Notes under the pieces: model-generated
The model's database searches: none
Told to the model about the DNA's origin: nothing
The model's input: the letters and a program-made list of their open reading frames with translations, nothing else
Program-made: the position numbers and the translations under genes
Shown here: one piece after another, positions 1 through 10,212 of the stretch
How the letters are laid out: each line of letters begins with the position of its first letter
How positions within the stretch are numbered: the first letter of the stretch is position 1
Assembly (NCBI GenBank): GCA_004565275.1
Contig: SDOX01000128.1
Location: forward strand, 434,839-498,838
Direction of reading: 5' to 3'
Length of the DNA: 64,000 nt
Source: Nannochloropsis salina CCMP1776
Lineage: Eukaryota; Sar; Eustigmatophyceae; Eustigmatales; Monodopsidaceae

Positions 1-313
1 CAGAAAGGGGTTTAGCCTGATTGCACGTTATTAAGCTTGAAGACTCGGAACTCCAGGAGGTTTTACCGCCCAGCACGGCGATCATCAGTTCGCACCCCAT
101 ATATGTCTGCGAGAATTTCAATTCTCATCTTTTGGTCGCCAAATTCTAATCTTGTCTTGCATACATTCACCTGGGGGCATGCAAAGGTAGTTTTTCATCG
201 TCTCTGAGTACAAGCAGGGAGGGCGCATTCGTAATGCGGGCAAAAATACGAGTGATCATATCTAAGCAGCCCTCCCCGTTGGTTCTACAGAAAAGTGTTC
301 ACATTCAGAAAAA
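1..313. other. 5' flank of the ZNF830-like gene
   Basis: No gene is recognised here. The stretch probably holds the promoter and 5' untranslated region of the gene starting at 314. A gene may end to the left of the window, but nothing in these bases shows it. Confidence 0.4.
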
Positions 314-1675
314 ATGGGGGACAGCGTCAGGGATCTAATGCGAAAGGCAGCCAAAGACAAGCAGCGCAAAGCTGAGGCAATAGCAGCGGCTGTGGCAAAG
401 AGCAAAGGGAAAGAAGAAGTGAGTGGCAGGGCTGGAACTCTCATTTGCTGCATCGAGACGCAGTACTCAATGTGTTGTTAGTGTTTACAACACTCATCGA
501 TGCTTCGTGTACATACTTCAAACCTTTTTCACCCTTTATCACAGTTTTTGGCACTATTGCGCAAGAAAGTCGGGGAAAACGCACCGCCAGCCAAGAAGAC
601 TCTGGCCGCAGCTGCAGCCGCCTCGCCATCAGCCCAAGAGCAGCATTCTACTCTGTTTGGATCAAATCTACCCGATGCTACAACATCGTCATCAGTATCC
701 ACGCAAAAAACAAGGAAAGTCGCCCTCTCGGCTTTACCGGGCGCGATGGCCCCTCCGCCCCCTCGGAGCAGGCAACCTCCTCCACCCCCTCCCTCTCCAG
801 CACTTCCACCTCCTGATCCTCCTGCCACGACCAAGGCGCTGCCAGGCATTGAACACGTGAACTCGGACGATGAAGAGGAGGGAGAAGCAGTGCAGGCCAT
901 CACTCCTTCCCTCCCTGTCCCGCCCGCGGCTCTACCCGCCGGGTTCTTCGATGAGGGCGTGGACGATGCGGAGAATACCGCAGTGAGAAGGGGCAACGTA
1001 GAGGAAAACGATGGCGATGGGGAGGCCGGCTCGCTTCCTTCCTCCCCAAAACCCGAGAAGTCCAGTGCCAGCACCAGTGCCCTGCCCACTGGCTTCTTTG
1101 ACGACCCTGAGGCGGACGCGCTCGCCCACAACATTGACCTGAACGCTGAAAAAGAGGCGGAGGCAAGAAAGGAATGGGAGGACTTTCAGAAGTTCGCGGC
1201 GGACGTGGCGGTGGCCGAGGCAGGCCAGGAGGTGGTGGAGGAAGAGGAGTGGGAGGAGGAGGAGCGACGGAAGGAACTCGAACATTTGTACTACACTGCC
1301 AGGCTCGCAGGACTCATGGCCACGTCGGGGGAGGCGACGGAGCGACGGAGGAAGAAACGGGGGAAGGACGGAGAGGGGGAAGGAGAAGAAGAGGGGATGA
1401 AGAAGGGTGAGGCAGTGAGTAATTCAGGGGCATTGCCGGGCGTGCCCTCCGAGGCGGAGGCCCCTACATGGCGCGCCGTCCCTGAGGACGAGGATGGGGA
1501 TGGAAAGGAGAGGGTTGGGGACGAGGGTCGCGAAAAAGAAACGGTGGCCGCTCTGGAGATCTCGGCCATGCTTCGGGAGAAAAAGCGTCGGAAGAAAGAG
1601 GCGATGCAGGAGGTGGTGCAGGACGGGTACGTCGCTCCCGACCCCCTGGACTGGAGGGCGAAATCATTTGCATAA
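314..1675 (+). CDS. ZNF830/CCDC16-like nuclear protein, zinc finger not found
   Basis: Two exons, 314-418 and 545-1675, joined in phase 0 across a GTGAGT...CACAG intron, give about 411 residues. The family acts in pre-mRNA splicing and genome maintenance in the nucleus. Support comes from two copies of an LPxGFFDD/E motif. The second is followed by an acidic-basic segment containing EWEDFQKF, and the C-terminus ends DPLDWRAKSFA, which matches the family's terminal DWRxKxx signature. Between them lie a proline-rich stretch and long charged, probably coiled-coil, segments rich in Glu, Lys and Arg. Human ZNF830 has a C2H2 finger after an RRLMKEKQ-like start. Here the related start RDLMRKAAKDKQRK runs straight into low-complexity sequence, and neither the exons nor the intron encode a C2H2 pair. 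The family call is fairly good; the function without the finger is unknown. Confidence 0.68.
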
Positions 1676-2285
1676 TGAGGGAGGGCGGTAAAGGAATAAT
1701 AGCTCGATGTTCTTGAGAATATGTTTTCTTTTTAAATTCGTGATGGTGCTGGCTCTGCGGGATTGAAACGTGTCCAGTCCGCAGTGTGAGAGGAGAGGTC
1801 GCAGAGAGTCGTGGCCGCTGGATGTCAACCCAAGAATAGAATGTTGTGTCCGTGTCCGCGCCAACAAGATTGGGATAGCTATGGGATATATAGCACCTGA
1901 TACAACACACATAACCTGTTACTTTCCCTCAAAGCAATCAATCTCATGCGCCTCACTCGGCACAGCTTTCCCAGAGGATTGCCCCTAGCGTGGAAACCGA
2001 CCCGGATGTAGGAGCCCAAGTCCAGGACACACGCCTCTTTAACACTCCCTGCGGTCACATGCACGAGCAACCGCAAGTTTTCATTGCGTACACACAGAGA
2101 AGCACGAGTAAGGCGTTTCAATGCGGGCCGACAAAGCGTGCATCGTTCAGCCGGCGCTCACCTTCTTGCGTTTTTCTTCTTACATTGCTTCCGCGTTCCA
2201 GTTCAGGGCAAGAGGAACACTCTAAAAGGGACGTGCTTCTCCACCACCGCAGCCTGCCACACCTTGCCCACCACAAAAAGACGCC
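1676..2285. other. Intergenic, tandem (+/+) genes
   Basis: It holds the 3' flank of the ZNF830-like gene and the 5' flank of the TOM1-like gene. A TATA-like run lies near 1880-1893. I recognise no gene or repeat. Confidence 0.4.
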
Positions 2286-3787
2286 ATGCTCATCCTGGAC
2301 GGGCTAGGCGTCACTCCTTTCATCCTTGCCCTCCTCTACCTGGCCACGACGGCCCTCATATCCTCCCGCCTCCGAAACCTTCACACTCGGCACCCCGAAA
2401 TGAACACCACTAAGCTCTTTGTGCTCTCCGTCCTCTTGAGCTGTGGTATGCGTTGCCTGAGCTTCATTGCTTTGGGTGCATTTTCGGTACAATCCATCGC
2501 GATTGATAACGACGCCAGCGGTCGCGCCTCTTCACCCTCTTCCTCCTGGTCCTCCACGCAAGACCCTGACACCCAATTCTACGAAAAGGTAAGCCTGAGA
2601 GCCAGGAGGCTCCGTGCTGCACCGTTTTCTACGTTTGGCGGCAAGCATACGCCTCATATCAGTGGGTCTCCGCCTCCCACCACCCTCTTCATGACTATGC
2701 CCCCCTTTCCCCATGTCCCGGCAGGCCCTCCTTATCCTATTCAACCTCCCCGACTTCGTCTTTGTCTCCGCCTACGTCCTCCTTGCTCTTGTCTGGGCCG
2801 AGGCCTTCATCCAGTCTCGCTCTCACTGGCTGTCCATCAAGCAATTCCGCCGAATGTGGCTGCTCTCGTACCTGGTGTTCAACGCCTGCCTGTACCTGGG
2901 CCAGCTCGTTCTCTACACCCTCCTCTTTCTGCCCCACGGAAACCAAGACTTCCTCTCCAAAATCATCTTTCTCACCCTCTGCGTCATCAATTTCTCCCTC
3001 CCCATCATATTGCTCCTCCTCTTCTTCTACCTCTCCATCATGTTCGCCGGTTTCCCTTACAAGAGCCGCCGCGCCCCGGCAAAGTTGAACAAGATCAGCA
3101 AGGTGCCTGACTCGCGCGGGAGGCATGGCGATACCGAAGGGGGGAGAGAAAAAGGAGAGAGAAGGTTTGACATGGGTTTTGACGATCGTGCATGAATACA
3201 TGCGGTCGCCAGCACCTCTCAGGGACGCGTCTCACCCTGCCCCCCCCGCCCTCCCCCCCGTCTTCCCCCCAACCCTCCCCTGACCCGTGCAGGTGATGGC
3301 CTGGTGGACGATCGGGCGCATCATTTGGGGCATCGTGGTGCTCACCTCCATCCTGCAGGGCTGGCTCTCGGACGCCCACAAGGACCGCCAGGTGTACTCT
3401 GTGGTGCTGGTGGGACTTTTCCTGATCACCGAGCTCATTCCCTTCTTCGTGGCCATGGACGTGTCGCTCTTGGCCTCTCTGTCCACGGCGTCAGCGGTGG
3501 GGGAGGAAGGGAGGGAGGGAGGGGGGGAGGGAGGGGAGGGGGGGACCTACGGGGCCTTGCTGGTGCCGGCGACCTTGTCGGAGGTGGAGGGAAGAGGGGA
3601 GGAGGCGGCAGAGGACACGAAGGAGGCAGGGAAGAGGGAGAACGGGATAGGTGAACGAGTGGGAGGGCTGAGGAGCGTGAAAGAGGGGGAGGAGGACGAG
3701 GAAATGGGAAGAAGAGGGCCTGCGCAGGCCACAGGAAGGGGGGGAGGGGGGGAAGGGGGGGGGGAACGGGGCCGTGCTGGAGAGTAA
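2286..3787 (+). CDS. THH1/TOM1/TOM3-domain multipass membrane protein
   Basis: Three exons, 2286-2588, 2725-3102 and 3293-3787, all phase 0, give about 391 residues. The first two introns use GTAAGC...GGCAG and GTGCCT...GTGCAG; the second donor is weak. The family is a seven-transmembrane group named after Arabidopsis TOM1 and TOM3, endomembrane and tonoplast proteins exploited by tobamovirus replication, with animal GPR137 as a relative. Hydrophobic segments are clear: one near residues 10-25, one near 45-70, and four or five more in exons 2 and 3, with typical family runs such as ALVWAEAF and GIVVLTSILQGWL. After the last membrane segment the chain becomes a long Gly/Glu/Arg tail of about 95 residues, encoded by an almost pure purine tract. 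That tail is probably disordered and may vary in length between strains. Confidence 0.72.
3490..3785 (+). repeat. Homopurine low-complexity tract in the TOM1-like tail
   Basis: Nearly all bases are G or A on the + strand, with many GGGAGG-type runs, and the tract codes for the disordered C-terminal tail. A C-rich tract at about 3241-3285 in the preceding intron is its compositional opposite. Such tracts can form triplex or G-quadruplex structures; that is inference. Confidence 0.6.
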
Positions 3788-4175
3788 GGGAAGAAAGTGA
3801 AAAGAGGAGGGAGACGGTCTGTTCAAATTGCGCAAGATGGTAGCCCGGTGCCCGTGACTGAATCTCAGGGGGGCAGAAAGTAGGGGGCATGGGGATGGAG
3901 GGAGCCGTGCTAGGCGCCAGTGTACAGAAAGAGGTATAGCGAGCGCTCGGGCGCGTCATGTAACAAAATATTTCAAAGTAAATCCAGATGGAAATATCGC
4001 CACGAAATCCCCGGCGCGGGGAGGTGGTAGCCGAGGACCCCGGGCTTGGCCTCTGGACTTTCTAAAAATTTCCTTGTATGTCATTCCCCCGCCCCCTTCC
4101 TTTGGGAAAGGGGGTACCGCCAAACCTCTCGCGCTCGCCTCCTCTCCCTCCTCACTTCTCCATCTCCTTTCCCTC
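3788..4175. other. Intergenic, convergent 3' ends
   Basis: It lies between the TOM1-like gene (+) and exportin-7 (-). A short AT-rich island lies near 3957-3986 and could hold a polyadenylation region. I see nothing else. Confidence 0.4.
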
Positions 4176-7100
4176 CTAACTTGCTAAGAACTGCGAGACC
4201 GCAACCCTGAAGACAGTCAATTTCTGCCCCACCCGCTCCCTGTTACTCGGCTCCAAATTCCTTTGCAAATCGTTGCAGAGCCTCGCAAACTCTTCCCGCA
4301 GCCGAGCCTGGTTTTCAGGGGAGGACTGGGAGCTGATCATGTGCTCCTTGTAAGCGTTGAAATCCTCCTCCGAGGCAAGCATGAGGGAAAGGACGGGCCG
4401 GGTGATCGCCCAGTGGTTGACAGAGCCGAAAAGGAGTTGGTTGAAGAGCGTGGACAGGAGGGTGAAGATCACGTCGGGCTGCGCCTGCAGGTGGTTGCGA
4501 AGGGCGCGCATGGGCGGGCGGTCTTTGGATTTGTTTTGGTAGTAGTAAGTGGCCAGGTAGTCGATGGTGGAGGCGCACTGCGCCGAGAGGAGAGGGTCGA
4601 CGGACTGGAGGCCTTCGTGCTGGGCCTGGATGACTTGGAGGAAGACGGGGGTGGAGAGGGAGAGGACGGCGGGGATGTGGTTCCGGAAGAGCACTTCGAA
4701 GAAGGCGAAGTAGGCTTTGCTGAGCTTGGGGAAGGCCAAGATTTCTTGGAATGGGATGGAAAGGGCCAGGCGGAGCACGACGTCCAAGGCGTTGTCGAGA
4801 GCCGGGTCCTCGTAGAGGGCAAAAACCCCGAAATTCACATAGTTCCCCGAGAGAGCGCAGGTCAAGACGTTCAAAGAGATGGCAATGCCCTTGTACTTCT
4901 CCTTGTACACGTCCACGCGGAAGGGGTGTTGGAGCACGCGCGTCCCGTAGGCGACCAGGACGCGGCTTGCCTCCCGGAAGAGTAGGATCCCGTTCGGACT
5001 GCTCTGGTCGAACATGAGGCGCTGCGCCTTGTTGTGGACGAACTCTTGCATGAATTTCAAAAGGGCCGTGGTCACCTCCGGCGTGTCGAACCAAACTTCC
5101 GCCGCCCGGACGAAGACGGGGAGGTACTGAGGGTAGAGGAGCTCGAAGAGGGCACAGTAAGCCTTCCTGTTCTGGGTGGCGGCCGTCACCCCCCGCAGGT
5201 CCCGGCATACGCCGATCACCGCCTGCTTGGCCTCCTCGGTTCGCATCTCGGTGGTCTCTTGGAGACGGCCCAAGACCCGCAGGATGGGCTCCATGAAGGA
5301 CTCGAAGGCGGCCGAGGTCCCCTCGTCTACCACCGAGAGGATGAGCCGCGCCAAGGTCGTGTGGAAGGACGTCCGGTGCCGACTGTTGGCCGGGACCGAG
5401 AGGAAAGGGAAGTACTCGGGCGTGTGGTGGTGGAGCAGGTATTGGATGGGGTCGAGGGAGAGGAGGACCTTGGCACTTCCACAGCCCATGGTCATCTCCA
5501 AGAATAGCTGCAGGGTCCGGGACACCACGTCCTCGTTCTTGCCCCAGTATTTCAGATTGTTACCGACCTGGTGGAGGGAGGAAAAAGAGGAGGTTTTTAT
5601 ATGCTGGGCATCCAGTGCACAAGGAACTCGCCGTCGAGAAAGCACTGGCGTCACGGCGAAAACGGGACAAGTCCACGACACACAGGGGGGGGGGGGGGGC
5701 AAGTCAAGCGTCCTCACGGCCTCCCCTCCCTTGCTCTCACCTTAGTGACGATGATGGTGGTGATCCCCACCTGGTCCCCCAGTCCCATCAGATCGTAGAC
5801 AGTCTGGTAGGCCTTTTGCTTCATCATCCCGCCGCCTGCGTCCATCCGTATGGCCGCGGACAGGGAGGCCGGCGACATGGAGAGCATGTGGGGCATCTCG
5901 CTCGCGTACATCTTCCGAAAGCTTTGAAAGAAGGAGACGAGCGCAAGCTCCAAGCGCGGCGAACACGGCCCGGGGCCCCCCGTTTGCTGCGCCCGGACAT
6001 TGAAGTCCTGAGCCAGGAGGAGGCACCGCGAGGCCAAGTTGGCGTCCATGCTCTCCTGGCTGAGCGCGCCCGAGTCGGAGGAGGAGGATGACGTCCCGTG
6101 GATCTCCGAGGTGTGGCCTCCGATGATGGCGCCCACCACATAGACCAACCAGGTCAATTGCCCGTCCAAGATCTTCAACTGGGAGGCGGCTTCCCCGGGC
6201 GCGGTCGCCGCCAGCTGGGCCGGGGGAAGGTTCTTCAAGACCTTCTCCCGGTAGGTCTGCAGAAGGGGATCCAAGAAGGACATGAGGTACTGAGCGACGG
6301 CGGGGTATTGGAAGAGGCAGATGACGGGGAGCCGCTCCAGTTGATCTTTCAGGGACCCCTCGTCGTCCAGGGGGTCCTCCAGGCCCCCGTCCGAGCGCAC
6401 CACCACCTCCACCGAGTCGACCATGCATTTGATGTAGGACTGCACTACCTGCAAGACGCAACGCTGCATGTTTTCCCGATAGTTTTTCCCACCCCCGTTC
6501 GCCCCTGAGGCCGACCCCGCGGGCTGTTGCGGCACGTATGGAATGGCCGCGATCAAGCGTCCCCACAAGCCCAGCAGGTAGTGGATCGAGTTCCCAAACC
6601 ACTGCCACTGTTGAAAGCTTCTGACCGTAAAGGCAGCCGCAAGGTCGCACCATTCATTGAAGCCCTCCGTGCGGACCAATTCGCAGAGCTGGTAGTTGGC
6701 TTTGAGACGGCCAAGGAGGCGGCAAAACTCGTGGTAGTTCTCCTGGAAATTGAGGCCTTGCTCGGTCTGGAGGATTTCGCGGATGGCGGTGACCAGCTGC
6801 TGCAGGAAGGCGGCTCGGTCCTTGTCAGTGGCGAAGAGAGACCGGCGCACGGAGGAGAGCAAGATGACCGCCTGGAGCGCCAAGGACGAGGACGGGGGCT
6901 GGGTGTTCTTGTAGAAGTCAAGGAAAAGGCTCATCGTCTCCGGGTTTTGCACGAGCCGTCGCCACGTGTTGGGGACTTGGATGGTGCCCACGTCCTCGGC
7001 CGACTCGTCCGGGTTGGTGCCGATGAAGTCGAAAGAAAGGGCGCGAACGGAGAGGGCGAGGGCCTGCTCCGCGATCTTCACCTCCTGTTGGGGGGAAGCG

Positions 7101-7705
7101 TTGGCGAATTGCCGGCGTTGGACTTGCTGGAGGGTGGAGAGGCAGATTTGGAATATGTGAAAAAGGCAGAGGTCTCGGAAAGACACAGCCGTTTTCCGAT
7201 GCAGGGTGAGGGTGCGCCCGCTCGTCGGGAGGTTAAACTCCTCCACCACTTGGTTTAGGATCCGCAGGCCCACTATGCAGTAGTCCACGTTTGCATGCAA
7301 GAATTTCTCCACATCTTCCACAAGCTCCCTGTGCTGGGGATCGTCGAACCAGCCTAGCTTGGTGATTCGACAGACGAGCTGGATGAGGCTCGTCGTCACA
7401 AAATCTGGCACTTGGTGACCCTGGTTGGCCAGATAAGAGAGGACGTAGTTTCTAATTTCCACGCGTTGAGCGACCGAAAAATTGTTCCAGTACTGAGTGA
7501 TAAGTTTTGTGAGGGCATTGGCGGCCACAAAGAGGGCGTACGAGGAGTGGGAGTGGTCGAGGATGTATTGGCACTGGGGTATATATTCCGCTGACGATTG
7601 CAGGGAAAGAAGCTGCTGTTGCGCTTGTTGCCGTTCCGATTCACTGCTGGAATTATATAGGGCATCGCACAACAACTCTAACTGCTGGAGGCCTTGTGTA
7701 TCCAT
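4176..7705 (-). CDS. XPO7: Exportin-7 (RanBP16/17 family)
   Basis: Two exons on the minus strand, 7705-5741 and 5567-4176, phase 0 (AAG|GTGAGAG donor, ACCAG acceptor), give about 1118 residues, against 1087 for human XPO7. Exportin-7 is a Ran-GTP-dependent karyopherin that moves cargo through the nuclear pore. The start MDTQGLQQLELLCDALYN and the following YWNNFSVAQR and VLSYLANQG segments are typical of the family's importin-beta N-terminal domain. The rest is helical-repeat sequence, with the diagnostic LSLDPIQYLLHHHTPEYFPFL region about 50 residues into exon 2. The gene is full length apart from untranslated regions. It is head-to-head with the EFM7-like gene across about 0.9 kb. Confidence 0.93.
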
Positions 7706-8624
7706 GGCTCGAGTAAGCTGGTAGGGATACCACCCTACGGCCGGTAGGAGGGAGGGGCTGCCAGCGGGCGGCAGTCGCCGGCCTTACCGACGAAGCAGAT
7801 GTCCTGGTGTCGTTCTAGAACAATAAAAATGGTGACGAGCAATCGTTAAACTAGTTTCAAATGTTCCTTTTTGTCAGTCCAGGACAGCCACGCTTCATGG
7901 AACGCAGTAACGTCGGTGCCGCAGGTTGCAATAGGATAGGGCGAGCGGGCGGTGGCGTTGGCAAGAAAATAGTCACAATCCGGCCTTTCCGGCTCCGAAA
8001 GCTTGTTCTCGTTCACAATCACCTGGGACACCACCCACGCAGTGGCCTCCTGTAAACGTGTGGGCAGAAAGGAGAGTGTGGAGCGGCAAGAGGCATGGGA
8101 TTAGAGACAAGTCAGTGTACGAGCGCAAGGGCAACAACGGTTTGGCAGGCAAAGCGAGCAAGCTGTCGCTGAGGGCGAGCTGGCCTTTAAAAACCTTGCA
8201 ACCGAGCGGGAGAGAGTGTGGAGGAATTGCAAGCATGGAAACGAGGGGCAGATTGCCGTTTGCAAGGGATATGAATGAATCTGTACAAGGCAAGTGGTTT
8301 GATGCCTACGCAAGTTGCAGCCAGGCCTTCCTCCGGGCATCTTTTTTGGCCCCACGGACTTCTATCGCAGCAGCCAGACAGCACTCACCGTCAACGTAAC
8401 CAGCCGCCACTCACGCTCCAAATGACAGCGAGAATCATTTTTAAGTACATTTTTGTATTGTATGGAACCTAAAGAGGGAACCGCGGCGGTAGCAGCCCGG
8501 CAGGCTGCGGAGAAAGAAACCCGGGCGCGCCGTATACTCCAGGCACGTTTGCGGAAGTTTTTATCTGATCCTTACGACCGTTAGTGACATTATCCTCATC
8601 TCTTAACGCTAGAATTTTTTGCAG
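7706..8624. other. Divergent promoter region, XPO7 / EFM7-like
   Basis: No gene is firmly identified. An ATG at 8462 opens a 40-codon frame ending at 8582 just before the methyltransferase, but no donor in it joins in phase to the acceptor at 8624. It may be 5' untranslated sequence or an upstream ORF. Confidence 0.4.
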
Positions 8625-9554
8625 ATGGAAGGGGTGCAGGTTTGCGTGCCCCGACATGGGGTCGAGGACAACGAGGAGGAGCAGGACTGGGAGCTCGAGC
8701 AAGGGCTGCTGTCCCTCTTTGCCACGAGCGACAAAGCAAATCCTTCTTCGGCTGAGAATAGTGGTGATGAAGATTCTTCACCCATGCTCATCACACACAC
8801 GTACACGCGCAGAGACCCGACAGCCCTCCCGCTGGAACTAGAGCTTAGTCTGCTTTCATGCCGCCATTCCCTGTGGGGCCACAAGCTCTGGAATGCGGCC
8901 AAAGTTCTCGGGGAGATGATCGACAGTCGACCGTCCCTTATTCAAGGAAAATATTGCTTGGAGCTGGGAGCAGGGGCCGCGCTTCCTTCCCTTCTGGCTG
9001 CCTTAAACGGGGCGAGGCGGGTCGTGTGTTCGGATTATGCCACCAGCACGGACCGAGTCCTGGTGAAAGCCATGCAAACGAATATTGACAGGCTGGTGGC
9101 TCAGGTATCCTTACCGCACGACGTATTAAGGGCGGTCGGATACGTGTGGGGCCAGCCGATCGACAGTCTGCTGGCGCCTTTGCAGGAGGAAAAGGGAGGG
9201 GGAGGGAGCAAGTTTCAGGTGATCTTGTGCGCGGACCTGATTTTCAATCGAAGTGAGCATAAAAAACTGTTGTGGACGTGCAAGACGTGTTTGGAAGAGG
9301 ATGGCGAGGTGCTTGTGACCTACTCGCACCATGATCCGGGAAAGCGTGCATTAGACATGGCTTTTTTCGCATTAGCCACGCAAGAGGAAGTAAGGGAGGA
9401 AGGGGTGGAGGAAGGGGTGGGTGGGTGGATCGTGGAAGATGTGAAAACGGAGCAGCATGTAGATCTTTTTGTAGAAAGTGATGGGTTGGATGAGGAACGG
9501 GGTAAAGTGTACGTAAAGCGGCTCAGGCGGAGGAGGGGGGCCAACAGAGGATGA
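8625..9554 (+). CDS. EFM7/NNT1-like protein methyltransferase (family 16)
   Basis: A single exon of about 309 residues. The family is a seven-beta-strand, S-adenosylmethionine-dependent methyltransferase group; yeast EFM7 modifies the N-terminus and an adjacent lysine of elongation factor eEF1A. The hallmark SLWGHKLWNAAKVL precedes motif I, CLELGAGAALPSL, where SAM binds. Later come CSDYA (acidic end of strand 2), VILCADLIFN (motif IV region) and GEVLVTYSHH. The C-terminal GKVYVKRL strand also fits. The N-terminal 55 residues are acidic and poorly conserved. ATG 8625 is chosen because it is the first in-frame ATG; it directly follows a TTTTTTGCAG acceptor-like sequence, so an upstream exon remains possible. 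The substrate is inferred only from family. Confidence 0.72.
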   Translation: MEGVQVCVPRHGVEDNEEEQDWELEQGLLSLFATSDKANPSSAENSGDEDSSPMLITHTYTRRDPTALPLELELSLLSCRHSLWGHKLWNAAKVLGEMIDSRPSLIQGKYCLELGAGAALPSLLAALNGARRVVCSDYATSTDRVLVKAMQTNIDRLVAQVSLPHDVLRAVGYVWGQPIDSLLAPLQEEKGGGGSKFQVILCADLIFNRSEHKKLLWTCKTCLEEDGEVLVTYSHHDPGKRALDMAFFALATQEEVREEGVEEGVGGWIVEDVKTEQHVDLFVESDGLDEERGKVYVKRLRRRRGANRG

Positions 9555-10212
9555 TGGAGATTTTGATAGTGTTGCCCTCATATTCGAGAGCTGTCGCACA
9601 TAATGTCTACAGAGGAAGCCGAACGTCTCTTTTACAGCTCTATAAATTAAGTTCTTTGTCGCCCTTAACACGGGACTCTCTAATGATTCGAATGCGCGTA
9701 ATCTAGTTCTAAAACGTTGGCCCCACTTTTTTCAAAGAATCTCGTACACTCGAGATACTTATCTCTTTCCAGGTCACACAGGCAGTAGAGTACTTGAAGC
9801 CACAGGCCAGCATGCACACAGCCCACGTGCCACGCGCTGTGTCATGCCCGCACGTAGTCCATGCTCGCGCATTAGCTTTATTTATTGCTTTTTGCCATGC
9901 CACGTGGCCAGATTGAAACGGAGCGCTGTATCTTCGAGACATCATGGCGTATTCACTATCGCGTCAATGGCTCCTCCTATCAGTTCAGTCTATCTGCCAG
10001 TGCGCTATTAACGATCCCTAGTTTGTCCTTGTATCCCCCCGTCCAGTCAGTTAAATATATCTTCATGTTGGAAGGGCTTTATTTTTTGTCCCATTTATAA
10101 AAAAACAAAATTTCTTTAGTATACGTGTGCCCCCTGTTCCCCCGGTCTGTCACCTCGTTCTCTGAAGGTGGCGGCATCAAAATCATAATGTACACACTGA
10201 GTACCATTTAGC
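9555..10212. other. Intergenic, convergent 3' ends
   Basis: It lies between the methyltransferase (+) and patatin-like gene (-). The right half is AT-rich, with A-runs near 10096-10112. I recognise no gene. Confidence 0.4.

Noticed and set aside
8462-8582. Possible first exon of the methyltransferase (40 codons from ATG 8462)
   Set aside because: The only good donor (GTTAGT) leaves phase 1, but the acceptor at 8624 needs phase 0. It also adds nothing conserved.
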